Notes under the pieces: model-generated
Database searches by the model: none
The model's input: the letters and a program-made list of their open reading frames with translations, nothing else
What the model was told of the DNA's origin: nothing
Made by a program: the position numbers and the translations under genes
NCBI RefSeq assembly: GCF_001613245.1
Contig: NZ_BDBZ01000030.1
Location: forward strand, 1 to 64,000
Origin: Nocardia speluncae NBRC 108251
GTDB lineage: Bacteria; Actinomycetota; Actinomycetes; Mycobacteriales; Mycobacteriaceae
Length of the DNA stretch: 64,000 nt
Direction: 5' to 3'
In this document: positions 49,825 through 58,619 of the stretch, one piece after another
Layout of the letters: the number at the start of each line of letters is the position of its first letter
How positions within the stretch are numbered: position 1 is the stretch's first letter

Positions 49825-51766
49825 CGAGATTGCGGTAGCCGAACAAGAAAAGACCGGCGAGGGGGCTGCTACAGAGCAGCCCCGCAAGCCGGCTCGTCCC
49901 ACTTGGATACCGCGCGCGGTGTTCGCGGGTGGGATCGTGGCGACCGTCGCGTTACTGGCCTTCGGTGGCTGGCAGCGGCGCTGGATCGCCGACGACGGTC
50001 TCATCGTCCTGCGTACCGTGCGTAATCTGCTGGCCGGTAACGGCCCGGTGTTCAACCCGGGCGAGCGGGTGGAGACCAATACCAGTACGGCGTGGACCTA
50101 CATCGTGTGGTTCTTCAGCTGGGTGACCCAGGCCCGGCTCGAGTATGTCGTTCTGGGAGTTGCGCTGACACTCTCGGTGCTCGCGCTGGTGTTCGCGATG
50201 CTGGGTTCGGGCAAGCTGTGGGGCCCGGCCTCCTCGACGCTGCTGCTACCGGCCGGTGCGCTGGCCTACATCGCGGTCCCCCCGGCCCGCGACTATGTGA
50301 CCTCCGGCTTGGAGAACGGCCTGGTCATCTGCTGGATCGCGCTGCTGTGGCTGCTGCTGATCCGCTGGAGCAAGGCCGAACGCCCCCGCGTTCCCGGGCT
50401 GCTCGCCCTGGCGTTTCTGGCGGGCCTGGCTCCGCTGGTTCGGCCGGAGATGGCGGTTGTCGGCGGACTGGCCCTGCTGTTGATCTTCTTCGCCCCGATG
50501 CCTGCCTCCCGGTTGCGGCCGTGGCTGCTGCGCGGGCTGATCGTCGCCACCGCCGGCGCGGTACCGCTGTGCTACCAGATCTGGCGGATGGGTTACTACG
50601 GGCTGCCGTACCCGAACACCGCGGTCGCCAAGGATGCGGGCGGGGCCAAATGGGGGCAAGGTTTCACCTACCTCTGGGATCTCGCCGGCCCGTATTACCT
50701 CTATGTTCCGCTGGCGATTCTGCTGATCGCGGGCCTGGTGGCGGCGCGGGTGTATCGCGCCGAACCGGCGGTGGTGGAACAGGATCCGACAGGAGAGAAG
50801 GCCGGGCGGTTCCGGCGGTTGCGTGAACGGCTGCGGACACCGGCCGCGGTGGTCACGCTGGTGCTGTGTGCCGCGGGGATCCTCACCGTCTACGCGCTGC
50901 GGGTCGGCGGCGATTTCATGCACGGCCGGATGCTGCTGCCGCAGCTGTTCCTGTTCTTGCTGCCGGTCGCGGTGTTGCCGCTGCGGCTGCCCGCGGGCGG
51001 GGTTCGGGCGTTGACGCGCCGGGACGCCCCGGCCTTCGGCCTGTTGGTGGTCGCGCTGGCAGGGACCGGGATCTGGGCGCTGATGGCCTCGGGGACCACT
51101 GCGATCCAAACCGGAACCAAGATCGATGACTCCGGTATCGTCGACGAACGTATCTACTATGTCCTCAACACCGGCCACGACCACCCGATCCGCGCCGAGG
51201 ACTACCTCGACTACGCGCGGATGCGGCCCATGGTGGAGGCGATCGAGAACACGCCCGACGGTGGCCTGCTGCTGAATTCGCCCTCGTTCATGTTCTGGTA
51301 CGTGGCGCCGCCGCCGGTTCCGATTCCACCGGGTGGTGCGGGGCATACGGTCTACTTCCTCAATCTCGGTATGACCAGCATGAACGTCCCGTTGGACGTG
51401 CGGGTCATCGATCCGATGGGACTGGCCTTCCCGCTGGCCGCGCACACCGAACGACTCGACGACGGGCGTATCGGCCACGACAAGAGCCTCTACCCGGACT
51501 GGGTGATCGTGGAAACCGGCATGGTGGACCGCAAACCGTGGCTGCCCTGGTATATGGACGAGGACTGGGTGAAACAAGCTCACGTGGCTATGTCCTGCCC
51601 GCAGACCCACGCACTGATGCTGTCCTACAAGGACCCGTTGACCTTGCAACGCTTCAAGCACAACCTGTTGCACGCTTTCGATTTCGCCTCCTACCGCATA
51701 GATCGCGTCCCGGAGTATGAGATTCAACGCTGTGGCCTGGTTGATCCGGTCCCGCCGGTGCGCTGA
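49802..51766 (+). CDS. aftB: Terminal beta-1,2-arabinofuranosyltransferase AftB
   Basis: A 654-residue GT-C membrane glycosyltransferase with about ten helices and a C-terminal extracytoplasmic domain. The catalytic aspartates sit in the first loop (RRWIADDGLIVLRTVRNLL), followed by NTSTAWTY. It caps arabinan with terminal beta-1,2 arabinofuranose, where mycolic acids are later attached. It ends the glf-to-aftB operon and lies next to the mycolyltransferases, as in mycobacteria (Rv3805c). The start overlaps ubiA; no better start is seen. Confidence 0.95.
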   Translation: MSLSISSDEIAVAEQEKTGEGAATEQPRKPARPTWIPRAVFAGGIVATVALLAFGGWQRRWIADDGLIVLRTVRNLLAGNGPVFNPGERVETNTSTAWTYIVWFFSWVTQARLEYVVLGVALTLSVLALVFAMLGSGKLWGPASSTLLLPAGALAYIAVPPARDYVTSGLENGLVICWIALLWLLLIRWSKAERPRVPGLLALAFLAGLAPLVRPEMAVVGGLALLLIFFAPMPASRLRPWLLRGLIVATAGAVPLCYQIWRMGYYGLPYPNTAVAKDAGGAKWGQGFTYLWDLAGPYYLYVPLAILLIAGLVAARVYRAEPAVVEQDPTGEKAGRFRRLRERLRTPAAVVTLVLCAAGILTVYALRVGGDFMHGRMLLPQLFLFLLPVAVLPLRLPAGGVRALTRRDAPAFGLLVVALAGTGIWALMASGTTAIQTGTKIDDSGIVDERIYYVLNTGHDHPIRAEDYLDYARMRPMVEAIENTPDGGLLLNSPSFMFWYVAPPPVPIPPGGAGHTVYFLNLGMTSMNVPLDVRVIDPMGLAFPLAAHTERLDDGRIGHDKSLYPDWVIVETGMVDRKPWLPWYMDEDWVKQAHVAMSCPQTHALMLSYKDPLTLQRFKHNLLHAFDFASYRIDRVPEYEIQRCGLVDPVPPVR

Positions 51767-51936
51767 GCTCCCCTTTCTCCGATAGCTTTTCGGCACTGCC
51801 GGATCGGCGTGGGTTCCCGGCTGTCGGCTGTCGGCGTGTCACGCTATTGTGCTGGCGTCCGTTCCCGGTACGCATGCAGCCGGGGACCGGCGCCGGACCA
51901 CGCGATCGATGGGTCGCACGACGGAGGGTGGGAGTA

Positions 51937-53031
51937 ATGCGAGGCGTTATCGGCCGCGGCCAACGGACCGGCCACCCGGCCCGGCGACTGGGCAACCGGC
52001 TGAAACGAGCGGCGCTGCTCTCCCTGGCGGTACTGCTGCCGGTGGGGATGTCGGTCGCCGGTCCGGACGCTCCGGCATCGGCGCGTTTCGATCCTGCTTT
52101 CGGGTTCGATTTCTGGGTCGAATCCCCGGAGATGGGGGCGATCAAATCGCGTATCTTCCGTGCCGCGGATGGGAACACCGGACGGGTGGTCTACGCGCTG
52201 GACGGGATGCGCGCCCGCGACGATCTCAGCGGCTGGGAGATCGATACCGATGTCGCCCGCGAGCTCACCAAATGGAATATCAATGTGGTCATGCCGGTCG
52301 GCGGCCGCTCGAGCTTCTACGCGGATTGGAACGCGCCGAGCAACTTCTTCGGCCTCGGCAGTTCCGGCAGCGCCGGCGATGCCAGCGGGTCGGCAGGGGA
52401 TTCGGGTTCGGGGCTGGCCTCGGGATCAGCGGCCGGGCTGGGCCGCTCGAATACCTACAAATGGGAATCCTTCCTGACCCGTGATCTGCGCTGGGCGCTG
52501 CGCGATCGGCTCGGCTTCAATCCCAACGGGAACGGTGTTTTCGGGCTGTCGATGGGCGGCAGCGCGGCACTTGCGCTCGCGGCATATCATCCGGACCAGT
52601 TCAGGTACGCGGCTTCCTATTCCGGCTATCTGAACGTATCTGCCCCCGGTATGCGTGAGGCCCTGCGAGTGGCCATGCTGGACGCGGGCGGGTTCAATAT
52701 CGACGCAATGGCGCCACCGTGGAGCCCGCAGTGGCTGCGGATGGATCCGTTCGTCTTCGCGCCGATGCTGCGCGCCCACAACACCCGGCTCTGGGTTTCA
52801 GCGGGGAGCGGGTTGCCGGCGGCGGCGGACGGGCTGGATATGCACACTGTGAACGCCATGGGCCTGGAGGCGTTGGCGCTGGTCAACACGCGGGCATTCC
52901 AGGCCCGCATGATGTCGCTGGGCGCCCAGAACGTCACCTACGACTTCCCGGCTGTCGGTGTGCACAACTGGCGCTACTGGACCGACGAGGTGTACCGGAT
53001 GATCCCGGATCTGTCGGCGAATATCGGCTGA
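51937..53031 (+). CDS. Antigen-85 family mycolyltransferase (paralogue 1)
   Basis: A 364-residue exported alpha/beta hydrolase. A signal peptide (LLSLAVLLPVGMSVAGPDAPASA) precedes FWVESPEMGAIKSRIF, the substrate-site WNINVVMPVGGRSSFYADW, nucleophile Ser205 (GLSMGGS) and the catalytic His in VGVHNWRYW (usually HSW). It transfers mycolate between trehalose monomycolates and to arabinogalactan. A Ser/Gly/Ala insert of about 30 residues (139-170) before YKWESF is absent from paralogue 3. The ATG at 51937 has GGGAG upstream. Two more copies and a fused copy follow. Confidence 0.93.
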   Translation: MRGVIGRGQRTGHPARRLGNRLKRAALLSLAVLLPVGMSVAGPDAPASARFDPAFGFDFWVESPEMGAIKSRIFRAADGNTGRVVYALDGMRARDDLSGWEIDTDVARELTKWNINVVMPVGGRSSFYADWNAPSNFFGLGSSGSAGDASGSAGDSGSGLASGSAAGLGRSNTYKWESFLTRDLRWALRDRLGFNPNGNGVFGLSMGGSAALALAAYHPDQFRYAASYSGYLNVSAPGMREALRVAMLDAGGFNIDAMAPPWSPQWLRMDPFVFAPMLRAHNTRLWVSAGSGLPAAADGLDMHTVNAMGLEALALVNTRAFQARMMSLGAQNVTYDFPAVGVHNWRYWTDEVYRMIPDLSANIG

Positions 53032-53047
53032 ACCCGGCCCGGTATTC

Positions 53048-53066
53048 CAGACCGTTTGGTCTGTTT
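53048..53066 (+). terminator. Short Rho-independent-like terminator
   Basis: CAGACC (53048-53053) pairs with GGTCTG (53058-53063) around GTTT and runs into TTTT. It ends paralogue 1; the remaining 250 bp before paralogue 2 shows no gene. Confidence 0.6.
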
Positions 53067-53317
53067 TGTGGAAGCGTTGCCGCGGCCGCTCCCCGTGGTG
53101 TGCCACAACGAAATCGCAGCCGCGCGACGCGTATGCACGTGACCCGCGCCACTATCTGGCAACATGAGCATGCATCTGCCCGAGTGATGCACCAGGAACA
53201 TGTATCCAGGTAACGGCTCCGGTATCCCGTGGGCGCCGTGGTCTATGTATCCGATATGGGGCCGGTAACGTAGCTCGTGATTTGCTGTCCGGCTGTCCAG
53301 GCGAAAGGTCTAGTCGA

Positions 53318-54367
53318 ATGCGAAGTGCGCGAAGGCTCAGATCGACCCGATCCCGGCAGTGGATCGGTCGTTGGGCACTGGGGATCACCGTGGCACTGCT
53401 CGCTCCACTCGCGGTGTCGTTGTCCGATTCGGGTGGCCGGGTCGCAGCGGCACCCAACCCCCGGGGCTTCGATTTCGTGGTCGATTCCCCCGAGATGGGC
53501 CCGATCAGATCACGGATCTTCCGAGCCAAGGACGGCAACACCAACCGTGTCGTCTACGCCCTGGACGGTATGCGTGCCCCCGAGACGCACAGCGGCTGGG
53601 AGTTCGACACCAATGTTGCCGACGCGCTCACCGACTGGAATATCAATGTCGTCATGCCGATCGGCGGTATGTCCAGCTTCTACGCCGACTGGAATGCGCC
53701 GAGTTCCTTCTTCGGGGCGCCCCCGACCGGCTCGTCCTCGGGTTCCGGCGCACTCAACGTGATCTCGGAAGGGCCGGGCAAGAGCTTCCGCTACGCCTGG
53801 GAAACCTTCATCAATCAGCATCTGCGCTGGGCGTTGCGCGACCGGCTCGGGTTCAACCCGAACCGCAACGGCGTATTCGGATTGTCGATGGGCGGTAGCG
53901 GCGCGCTGACCCTGGCCGCCTATCACCCGGACCAGTTCAGTTTCGCCGGTTCCTACTCCGGCTACCTGAACATCTCCGCGCCGGGTATGCGTGAGGCCAT
54001 CAGGATGGCAATGATCGACGCCGGTGGGTACAACGTCGACTCGATGGCGCCGCCGTGGGGTCCGCAGTGGCTGCGGATGGATCCGTTCGTCTTCGCGCCG
54101 ATGCTCCGTGACCACAACACCCGTCTCTGGATATCCGCCGGTAGCGGGCTGCCTGCGCCGGCCGACGGATTCGACGGCAATACCGTGAACGGAATGGCGC
54201 TGGAGGCGCTGGCGCTCGCCAACACTCGATCGTTCCAGCTGCGGATGATGTCGCTGGGTGCGAACAATGTCACGTACTCGTTCCCGGCAGCGGGTATCCA
54301 CTCCTGGACCTACTGGGAAGCCGAAGTGCATCGGATGATTCCGGATTTGTCCGCGAATATCGGATAA
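53318..54367 (+). CDS. Antigen-85 family mycolyltransferase (paralogue 2)
   Basis: A 349-residue secreted mycolyltransferase most like paralogue 1: both share the LRWALRDRLGFNPN segment before the nucleophile (Ser190, FGLSMGGS), the end MIPDLSANIG, and a Ser/Gly insert (here about residues 135-157). The catalytic His is in AGIHSWTYW. The signal sequence GRWALGITVALLAPLAVSLSDSGG precedes the mature protein. The ATG at 53318 has GAAAGG 10 nt upstream. Close likeness to its neighbour points to tandem duplication. Confidence 0.93.
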   Translation: MRSARRLRSTRSRQWIGRWALGITVALLAPLAVSLSDSGGRVAAAPNPRGFDFVVDSPEMGPIRSRIFRAKDGNTNRVVYALDGMRAPETHSGWEFDTNVADALTDWNINVVMPIGGMSSFYADWNAPSSFFGAPPTGSSSGSGALNVISEGPGKSFRYAWETFINQHLRWALRDRLGFNPNRNGVFGLSMGGSGALTLAAYHPDQFSFAGSYSGYLNISAPGMREAIRMAMIDAGGYNVDSMAPPWGPQWLRMDPFVFAPMLRDHNTRLWISAGSGLPAPADGFDGNTVNGMALEALALANTRSFQLRMMSLGANNVTYSFPAAGIHSWTYWEAEVHRMIPDLSANIG

Positions 54368-54396
54368 CCGGCGGTCGCGGGGCCGGCATCGGCCTC

Positions 54397-54460
54397 GCCA
54401 TCGACGGCAGTGTGCCCGCCACCGAGACTTTCCGGTGGCGGGCACACTGCCGTCGATGGG
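54397..54460 (+). terminator. Exceptionally long perfect hairpin after mycolyltransferase 2
   Basis: CCATCGACGGCAGTGTGCCC begins a 26-bp arm (54398-54423) that pairs perfectly with 54434-54459; a further G-C closes the inner end, giving 27 bp around an 8-nt loop. It lies 30 bp after the stop codon. The remaining 343 bp to paralogue 3 contains no gene; I see only short, unsupported frames. Confidence 0.75.
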
Positions 54461-54803
54461 AATTCGTCCATGGTTCGTATTCCGTTACACAAGCCCGGTC
54501 AGAGCGCGATTTCGATAACGGAAGAATATCGCGGCCCACCGAGACATCAACGCTTCGGCAAGGTATCGTCACGGGGCGATCACAACGTTCTCGCGGCGGA
54601 TTTCGGCCATCCGATCAGCACGGCCTTGCTTGGGCTGGATGAGGTCGAATAAGGTCCAGCGAGCGCATCTGTGACCAGATCGTTGTAGCGCTGTCGGCCG
54701 ACGGTTGGTCGGGACCGGCCGCCGGCGCCGTCGAGGAGAAACGGGGTGTTGTCCGCGCAGCGGTGGCGTACAACACCACAACAGCAGAAAGAGAGCAGAA
54801 TTC

Positions 54804-55823
54804 ATGCGTTTCGGCAGGGCAGCCGGCCCGAAGAGAAGTATAGGGCGGTCACGGGCACCTCGCGGTTGGCGTAACCGGATTCTGGCAATCGGTGCGGCGG
54901 CACTCGCGCTACCGGTCGCTGCGGGTATCGCGGCTCCGACCGCCGTGGCCTCGCCGGCGGCGCCGGTGCACCGGGGCGCCCTGGAGGAACTCATGGTTCC
55001 CTCCAGCATGGGCCCCATCAAGGTCCAGGTGCAGTGGGCGGCGCGCGGCGGCAACGCCGGGCTGTACCTACTCGACGGCCTGCGCGCCCGCGAAGACCGC
55101 AACGCCTGGTCCTTCGAGACCAACGCGCTCCAGCAGTTCGGCGGCGACAACATCTCGCTGATCATGCCGGTCGGCGGCCAGTCCAGTTTCTATGCCGACT
55201 GGTACTCGCCGAGCAACACCAACGGTCAGAAGTTCACCTACAAGTGGGAGACGTTCCTCACCGAGGAACTGCCCGCGTTCCTCGAAGGCCACGGTGTCTC
55301 GCGCACAAACAACGCGGTGGCGGGTCTGTCGATGGGTGGCAGCGCGGCGCTGTCCCTGGCCGCCTACCACCGCGACCAGTTCAGGTCGGCCGCCGCCTAC
55401 TCCGGCTACCTGAACATCTCGGCGCCGGGTATGCGTGAGGCCATCCGGATCGCCATGCTGGATGCCGGTCGTTACAACGTCGACTCGATGGCGGCCCCGT
55501 GGAGCCCGCAGTGGCTGCGGATGGATCCGTTCGTCTTCGCGCCGCAGCTGCGTGGCCTGCCGATGTACATCTCGGCGGCGAGCGGCCTGCCGGGCCCGCA
55601 CGATCAGCCGGCGGGCGCTGTCGGGGCGTTCAACACCGGTAACGCCATGGCTCTGGAAGCGCTGTCGCTGGTCAACACCCGGGCCTTCCAGGCGCGGTTG
55701 AAGACCCTGGGGATCAACGCCCACTTCGATTTCCCGAGCGTCGGCACCCACTCCTGGAAGTACTGGGAGAGCCAGCTCTTCGCCTCCCGCAAGATGTTCC
55801 TGGATTCCACCAACGGCTGGTGA
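54804..55823 (+). CDS. Antigen-85 family mycolyltransferase (paralogue 3, FbpA-like)
   Basis: A 339-residue secreted enzyme, the copy closest in layout to the classic antigen 85 fold: no Ser/Gly insert, LEELMVPSSMGPIKVQVQW near the mature start, LYLLDGLRA, MPVGGQSSFYADW, nucleophile Ser176 (GLSMGGS) and catalytic His in VGTHSWKYW. The signal peptide ends near AVASPAAP. It has its own 436-bp upstream region, so expression may be separate from paralogues 1 and 2. ATG at 54804 with a GAAAGAGAG purine stretch upstream. Confidence 0.95.
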   Translation: MRFGRAAGPKRSIGRSRAPRGWRNRILAIGAAALALPVAAGIAAPTAVASPAAPVHRGALEELMVPSSMGPIKVQVQWAARGGNAGLYLLDGLRAREDRNAWSFETNALQQFGGDNISLIMPVGGQSSFYADWYSPSNTNGQKFTYKWETFLTEELPAFLEGHGVSRTNNAVAGLSMGGSAALSLAAYHRDQFRSAAAYSGYLNISAPGMREAIRIAMLDAGRYNVDSMAAPWSPQWLRMDPFVFAPQLRGLPMYISAASGLPGPHDQPAGAVGAFNTGNAMALEALSLVNTRAFQARLKTLGINAHFDFPSVGTHSWKYWESQLFASRKMFLDSTNGW

Positions 55824-55867
55824 GGAAACGACACGCTGATCGGTTGCCGCTGAACCGATAGCACCGC

Positions 55868-55913
55868 GCAACGGCGCCACCTGCAAAGCAATACGAGCAG
55901 GTGGCGCCGTTGC
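55868..55913 (+). terminator. Terminator after mycolyltransferase 3
   Basis: A 17-bp perfect stem (GCAACGGCGCCACCTGC at 55868-55884, complement at 55897-55913) with a 12-nt loop, followed by TGTTTG. Confidence 0.75.
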
Positions 55914-55998
55914 TGTTTGCGGGTCGAGACGGTGATCAACTGATTTGCTGCCCGCGCGTCTACCGCGAATCGGCCGGTGACGGCGGTACAAACAGTGT

Positions 55999-57852
55999 GT
56001 GGCAGGGAAGAAACGCGTAAGAGGGGGCTCGACCGCCCGTTCCGGTATACGCGGCCGGCGCGGACTCGCCGTGATGGCGGCCGCACTGGTGTTGCCCTTC
56101 GCCGCCGCCCAGGCTCCGGCACCTGCCCAGCCCACCGCGACCACCGCGCCGGCGACCATCCGCAATATCGTCTGGCATTCCGACCGCCACGTCGCCATCT
56201 GGGTGAATTCGCCTGCCATGGGCGCACCCATCCAGGTGCGGTTGCTGTTGGCACGGGACTGGAACACTGCACCCAACGCGAAATTCCCGGTGCTCTACAT
56301 GCTCGACGGGCTCCGCGCCACCGACGACAACAGCGGCTGGATCGCCGAAACCGGCGCCGTCGATTTCTTCGCCGACAAGAACGTCACGGCCGTGCTGCCG
56401 GTCGGCGGACAGGCCAGTTTCTATTCGGATTGGCTGGAATCCGACAACGGCAAGAACTACAAGTGGGAAACCTTTCTCACCAAGGAACTTCCGCCCCTAC
56501 TGGAAAGTCAATGGCGGGCCACCGGTACCCGTGGAATCGCCGGGCTCTCGATGGGCGGCACCGCCGCGATGTTCCTGTCCGCCCGCAACAGCGATTTCGC
56601 GAAATTCGCCGCCTCCTACTCCGGTTTCCTCACCACCACGAGTACAGGTATGCCACAGGCGATCCGGCTCGCCATGATCGACGCGGGTGGATTCGACGCC
56701 GCGGCGATGTGGGGCCCGCCCGACAGCCCGCAATGGGAAGAACACGATCCGGTGTACCTCGCCGACCGCCTGAAAGGCCAGTCCCTCTATATATCGAGCG
56801 GAACCGGCGCTTCAGGGAAACACGACGAAGGATCCGAGATCCCGGGAGTCACCCCGAATATGTTCGGGATGGGTCTGGAAACACTATCTCTGATCACCTC
56901 CCAGAATTTCGTCTCGAAGCTGCACGAACTGCGCATCCCCGCGACCGTCAAATACCGGTCCGCCGGTACTCACACCTGGCCCTACTGGGATTTCGAACTG
57001 CGCCAGTCCTGGCCCCAGGCCGCTGCTGCTCTCGGTGTGCCGGCCGCGAAACCGGAATGCGCCGTCGGCGGTGCCATCGCCGGCGTGACGGCCGGCAACG
57101 GCTGGCTCGGTGACTGCCTCACCGGCGAATACCGGGTGCCGGGCGGCGTCGCCCAGGATTTCCTGCACGGCCGGGTCTTTTTCACCCCCGAGGCGGGCGC
57201 GCACCCGGTGGCCGGTCGTATCGGCGGCGGCTATCAGGCCGCGGCCGGACCGCACGGTGCGCTCGGCCTGCCGATCGGTGGGGAGACACCGCTGCCGGAC
57301 GGCCGGGGTCGCTATCAGCCGTTCCAGCACGGATCGCTGTACTGGACACCGGAAACGGGTGCGCAGATGGTGGGCGGGGCGATCCTGGCCGAATGGGGTC
57401 GCCAGGGCTACGAGGGCGGCCCGGCGAAATACCCGGTGGGACCGGAGGTCCGGACACCGCATCGCGACGGTGCGGTGCAATCGTTCGAAGGCGGCCCGTT
57501 CTATTTCAGCCCCGCCACCGGGGCCCATCGGGTGGAGGGTCTCATCCTCGGCAAATACGCCGAACTGGGTTTCGAGAACAGTTGGCTCGGCTTCCCGGTG
57601 GCCCCCGAAGTCCCGCTGAAGGATTTCGGCAGGTACAGCGGGTTCGAGGGCGGCAACATCTACTGGAGTCCGCTCTCGGGTGCCTGGGCGGTCCGCAACG
57701 GCCCGGTCATGGATGCCTGGCGCGACGCGGGATTCGAGAACGGCCGCCTGGGCTTCCCGATCAGTGACGAATTCGCCGTCCCGGGCGGGGTGCAGCAGAA
57801 TTTCCAGCACGGTGCCATCACTGTCCGGGACAATCGCGCCGAAGTTCGCTGA
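55999..57852 (+). CDS. Mycolyltransferase fused to C-terminal LGFP repeats (paralogue 4)
   Basis: A 617-residue exported fusion. Residues about 45-340 form an antigen-85-type esterase: VLYMLDGLRATDDNSGW, LPVGGQASFYSDW, nucleophile Ser184 (GLSMGGT) and His in AGTHTWPYW. From about 365 on it has about five LGFP-type repeats, such as GALGLPIGGETPLPDGRG and NSWLGFPVAPEVPLKD, ending GRLGFPISDEFAVPGG. LGFP repeats are thought to bind the wall and occur fused to the mycolyltransferase PS1/Cop1 of Corynebacterium. GTG start; no strong ribosome site seen. Confidence 0.92.
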   Translation: MAGKKRVRGGSTARSGIRGRRGLAVMAAALVLPFAAAQAPAPAQPTATTAPATIRNIVWHSDRHVAIWVNSPAMGAPIQVRLLLARDWNTAPNAKFPVLYMLDGLRATDDNSGWIAETGAVDFFADKNVTAVLPVGGQASFYSDWLESDNGKNYKWETFLTKELPPLLESQWRATGTRGIAGLSMGGTAAMFLSARNSDFAKFAASYSGFLTTTSTGMPQAIRLAMIDAGGFDAAAMWGPPDSPQWEEHDPVYLADRLKGQSLYISSGTGASGKHDEGSEIPGVTPNMFGMGLETLSLITSQNFVSKLHELRIPATVKYRSAGTHTWPYWDFELRQSWPQAAAALGVPAAKPECAVGGAIAGVTAGNGWLGDCLTGEYRVPGGVAQDFLHGRVFFTPEAGAHPVAGRIGGGYQAAAGPHGALGLPIGGETPLPDGRGRYQPFQHGSLYWTPETGAQMVGGAILAEWGRQGYEGGPAKYPVGPEVRTPHRDGAVQSFEGGPFYFSPATGAHRVEGLILGKYAELGFENSWLGFPVAPEVPLKDFGRYSGFEGGNIYWSPLSGAWAVRNGPVMDAWRDAGFENGRLGFPISDEFAVPGGVQQNFQHGAITVRDNRAEVR

Positions 57853-58073
57853 CCCGGCGCAGGCCGGCGTCACGTTCGCCGGTGCCGATATGCGGTGTGT
57901 GGTCAGGCACAACGCAGCGGCATCCGGCGGGTGGTATTACCCTCGGTGGTCGCGGCCCGCGAGTAGCTCGCCGGGCCTGGACGTACCCGACGGTCAACCA
58001 GTGGTTCGGCGGTGCTCGCTATGGGTGCCGTGAACCAGCGCGCAACGGCGCGCCGGAACACAGGATGGAATGT

Positions 58074-58610
58074 ATGTATCGGACCCGAGGCACGATGCTC
58101 GGTGTGGTGGCGGCCGTGGCGGCTGCCGGACTGCTCGCCGGCTGCGGCGACGACGAATCGACCGCGACCAGCACCCCGACGCTGTCGACCCCGGCCGCCG
58201 CATCTTCCGAGAGCTCGGCGCCGGCTCCGGCTCCGGCGCCGGGTGAACAGACTCCCGCGCCCGAGCCTCCGGCTCCGGAGGAGAGCGCCGCTCCGGAGGC
58301 GCCCCCGGAGGAAATGGAGCGTCCCGCACCGGTGGAGCCCCCCGAAGCCGCGGACACGGAGCTCGGCCCCAAGGAGCAGACCTATATCGATGAGCTGGCG
58401 AAACAGGGCGTGACTCCGTCGTCCCCGGATACCGCGCTGAGCATCGGCTCTTACGTGTGCAGTCAGGTGGCGCAGGGCACCCCGGATCCCGCCATGCTCA
58501 CCTGGGTGACCGCGATGGCCGGTGCGGACGCGGCCTTCGATCCCGCGAAGATGCCGGTCGAGCAGGCAGGGCAGATCTACATCAATACCGCGAAAGCGCA
58601 CTACTGCTAG
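58074..58610 (+). CDS. DUF732 lipoprotein
   Basis: A 178-residue lipoprotein with lipobox GLLAGC. A Pro/Glu/Ala-rich linker of about 80 residues leads to a DUF732 domain (YIDELAKQGVTPSSPDTALSIGSYVCSQVAQG, in part) with two cysteines (SYVC and AHYC) that may form a disulfide. The domain is common in mycobacterial and nocardial exported proteins; function unknown. ATG at 58074 with AGGA upstream; ATG 58065 is an alternative. It lies 9 bp before the cutinase gene, likely in one transcript. Confidence 0.8.
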   Translation: MYRTRGTMLGVVAAVAAAGLLAGCGDDESTATSTPTLSTPAAASSESSAPAPAPAPGEQTPAPEPPAPEESAAPEAPPEEMERPAPVEPPEAADTELGPKEQTYIDELAKQGVTPSSPDTALSIGSYVCSQVAQGTPDPAMLTWVTAMAGADAAFDPAKMPVEQAGQIYINTAKAHYC

Positions 58611-58619
58611 TGGCTGCCG

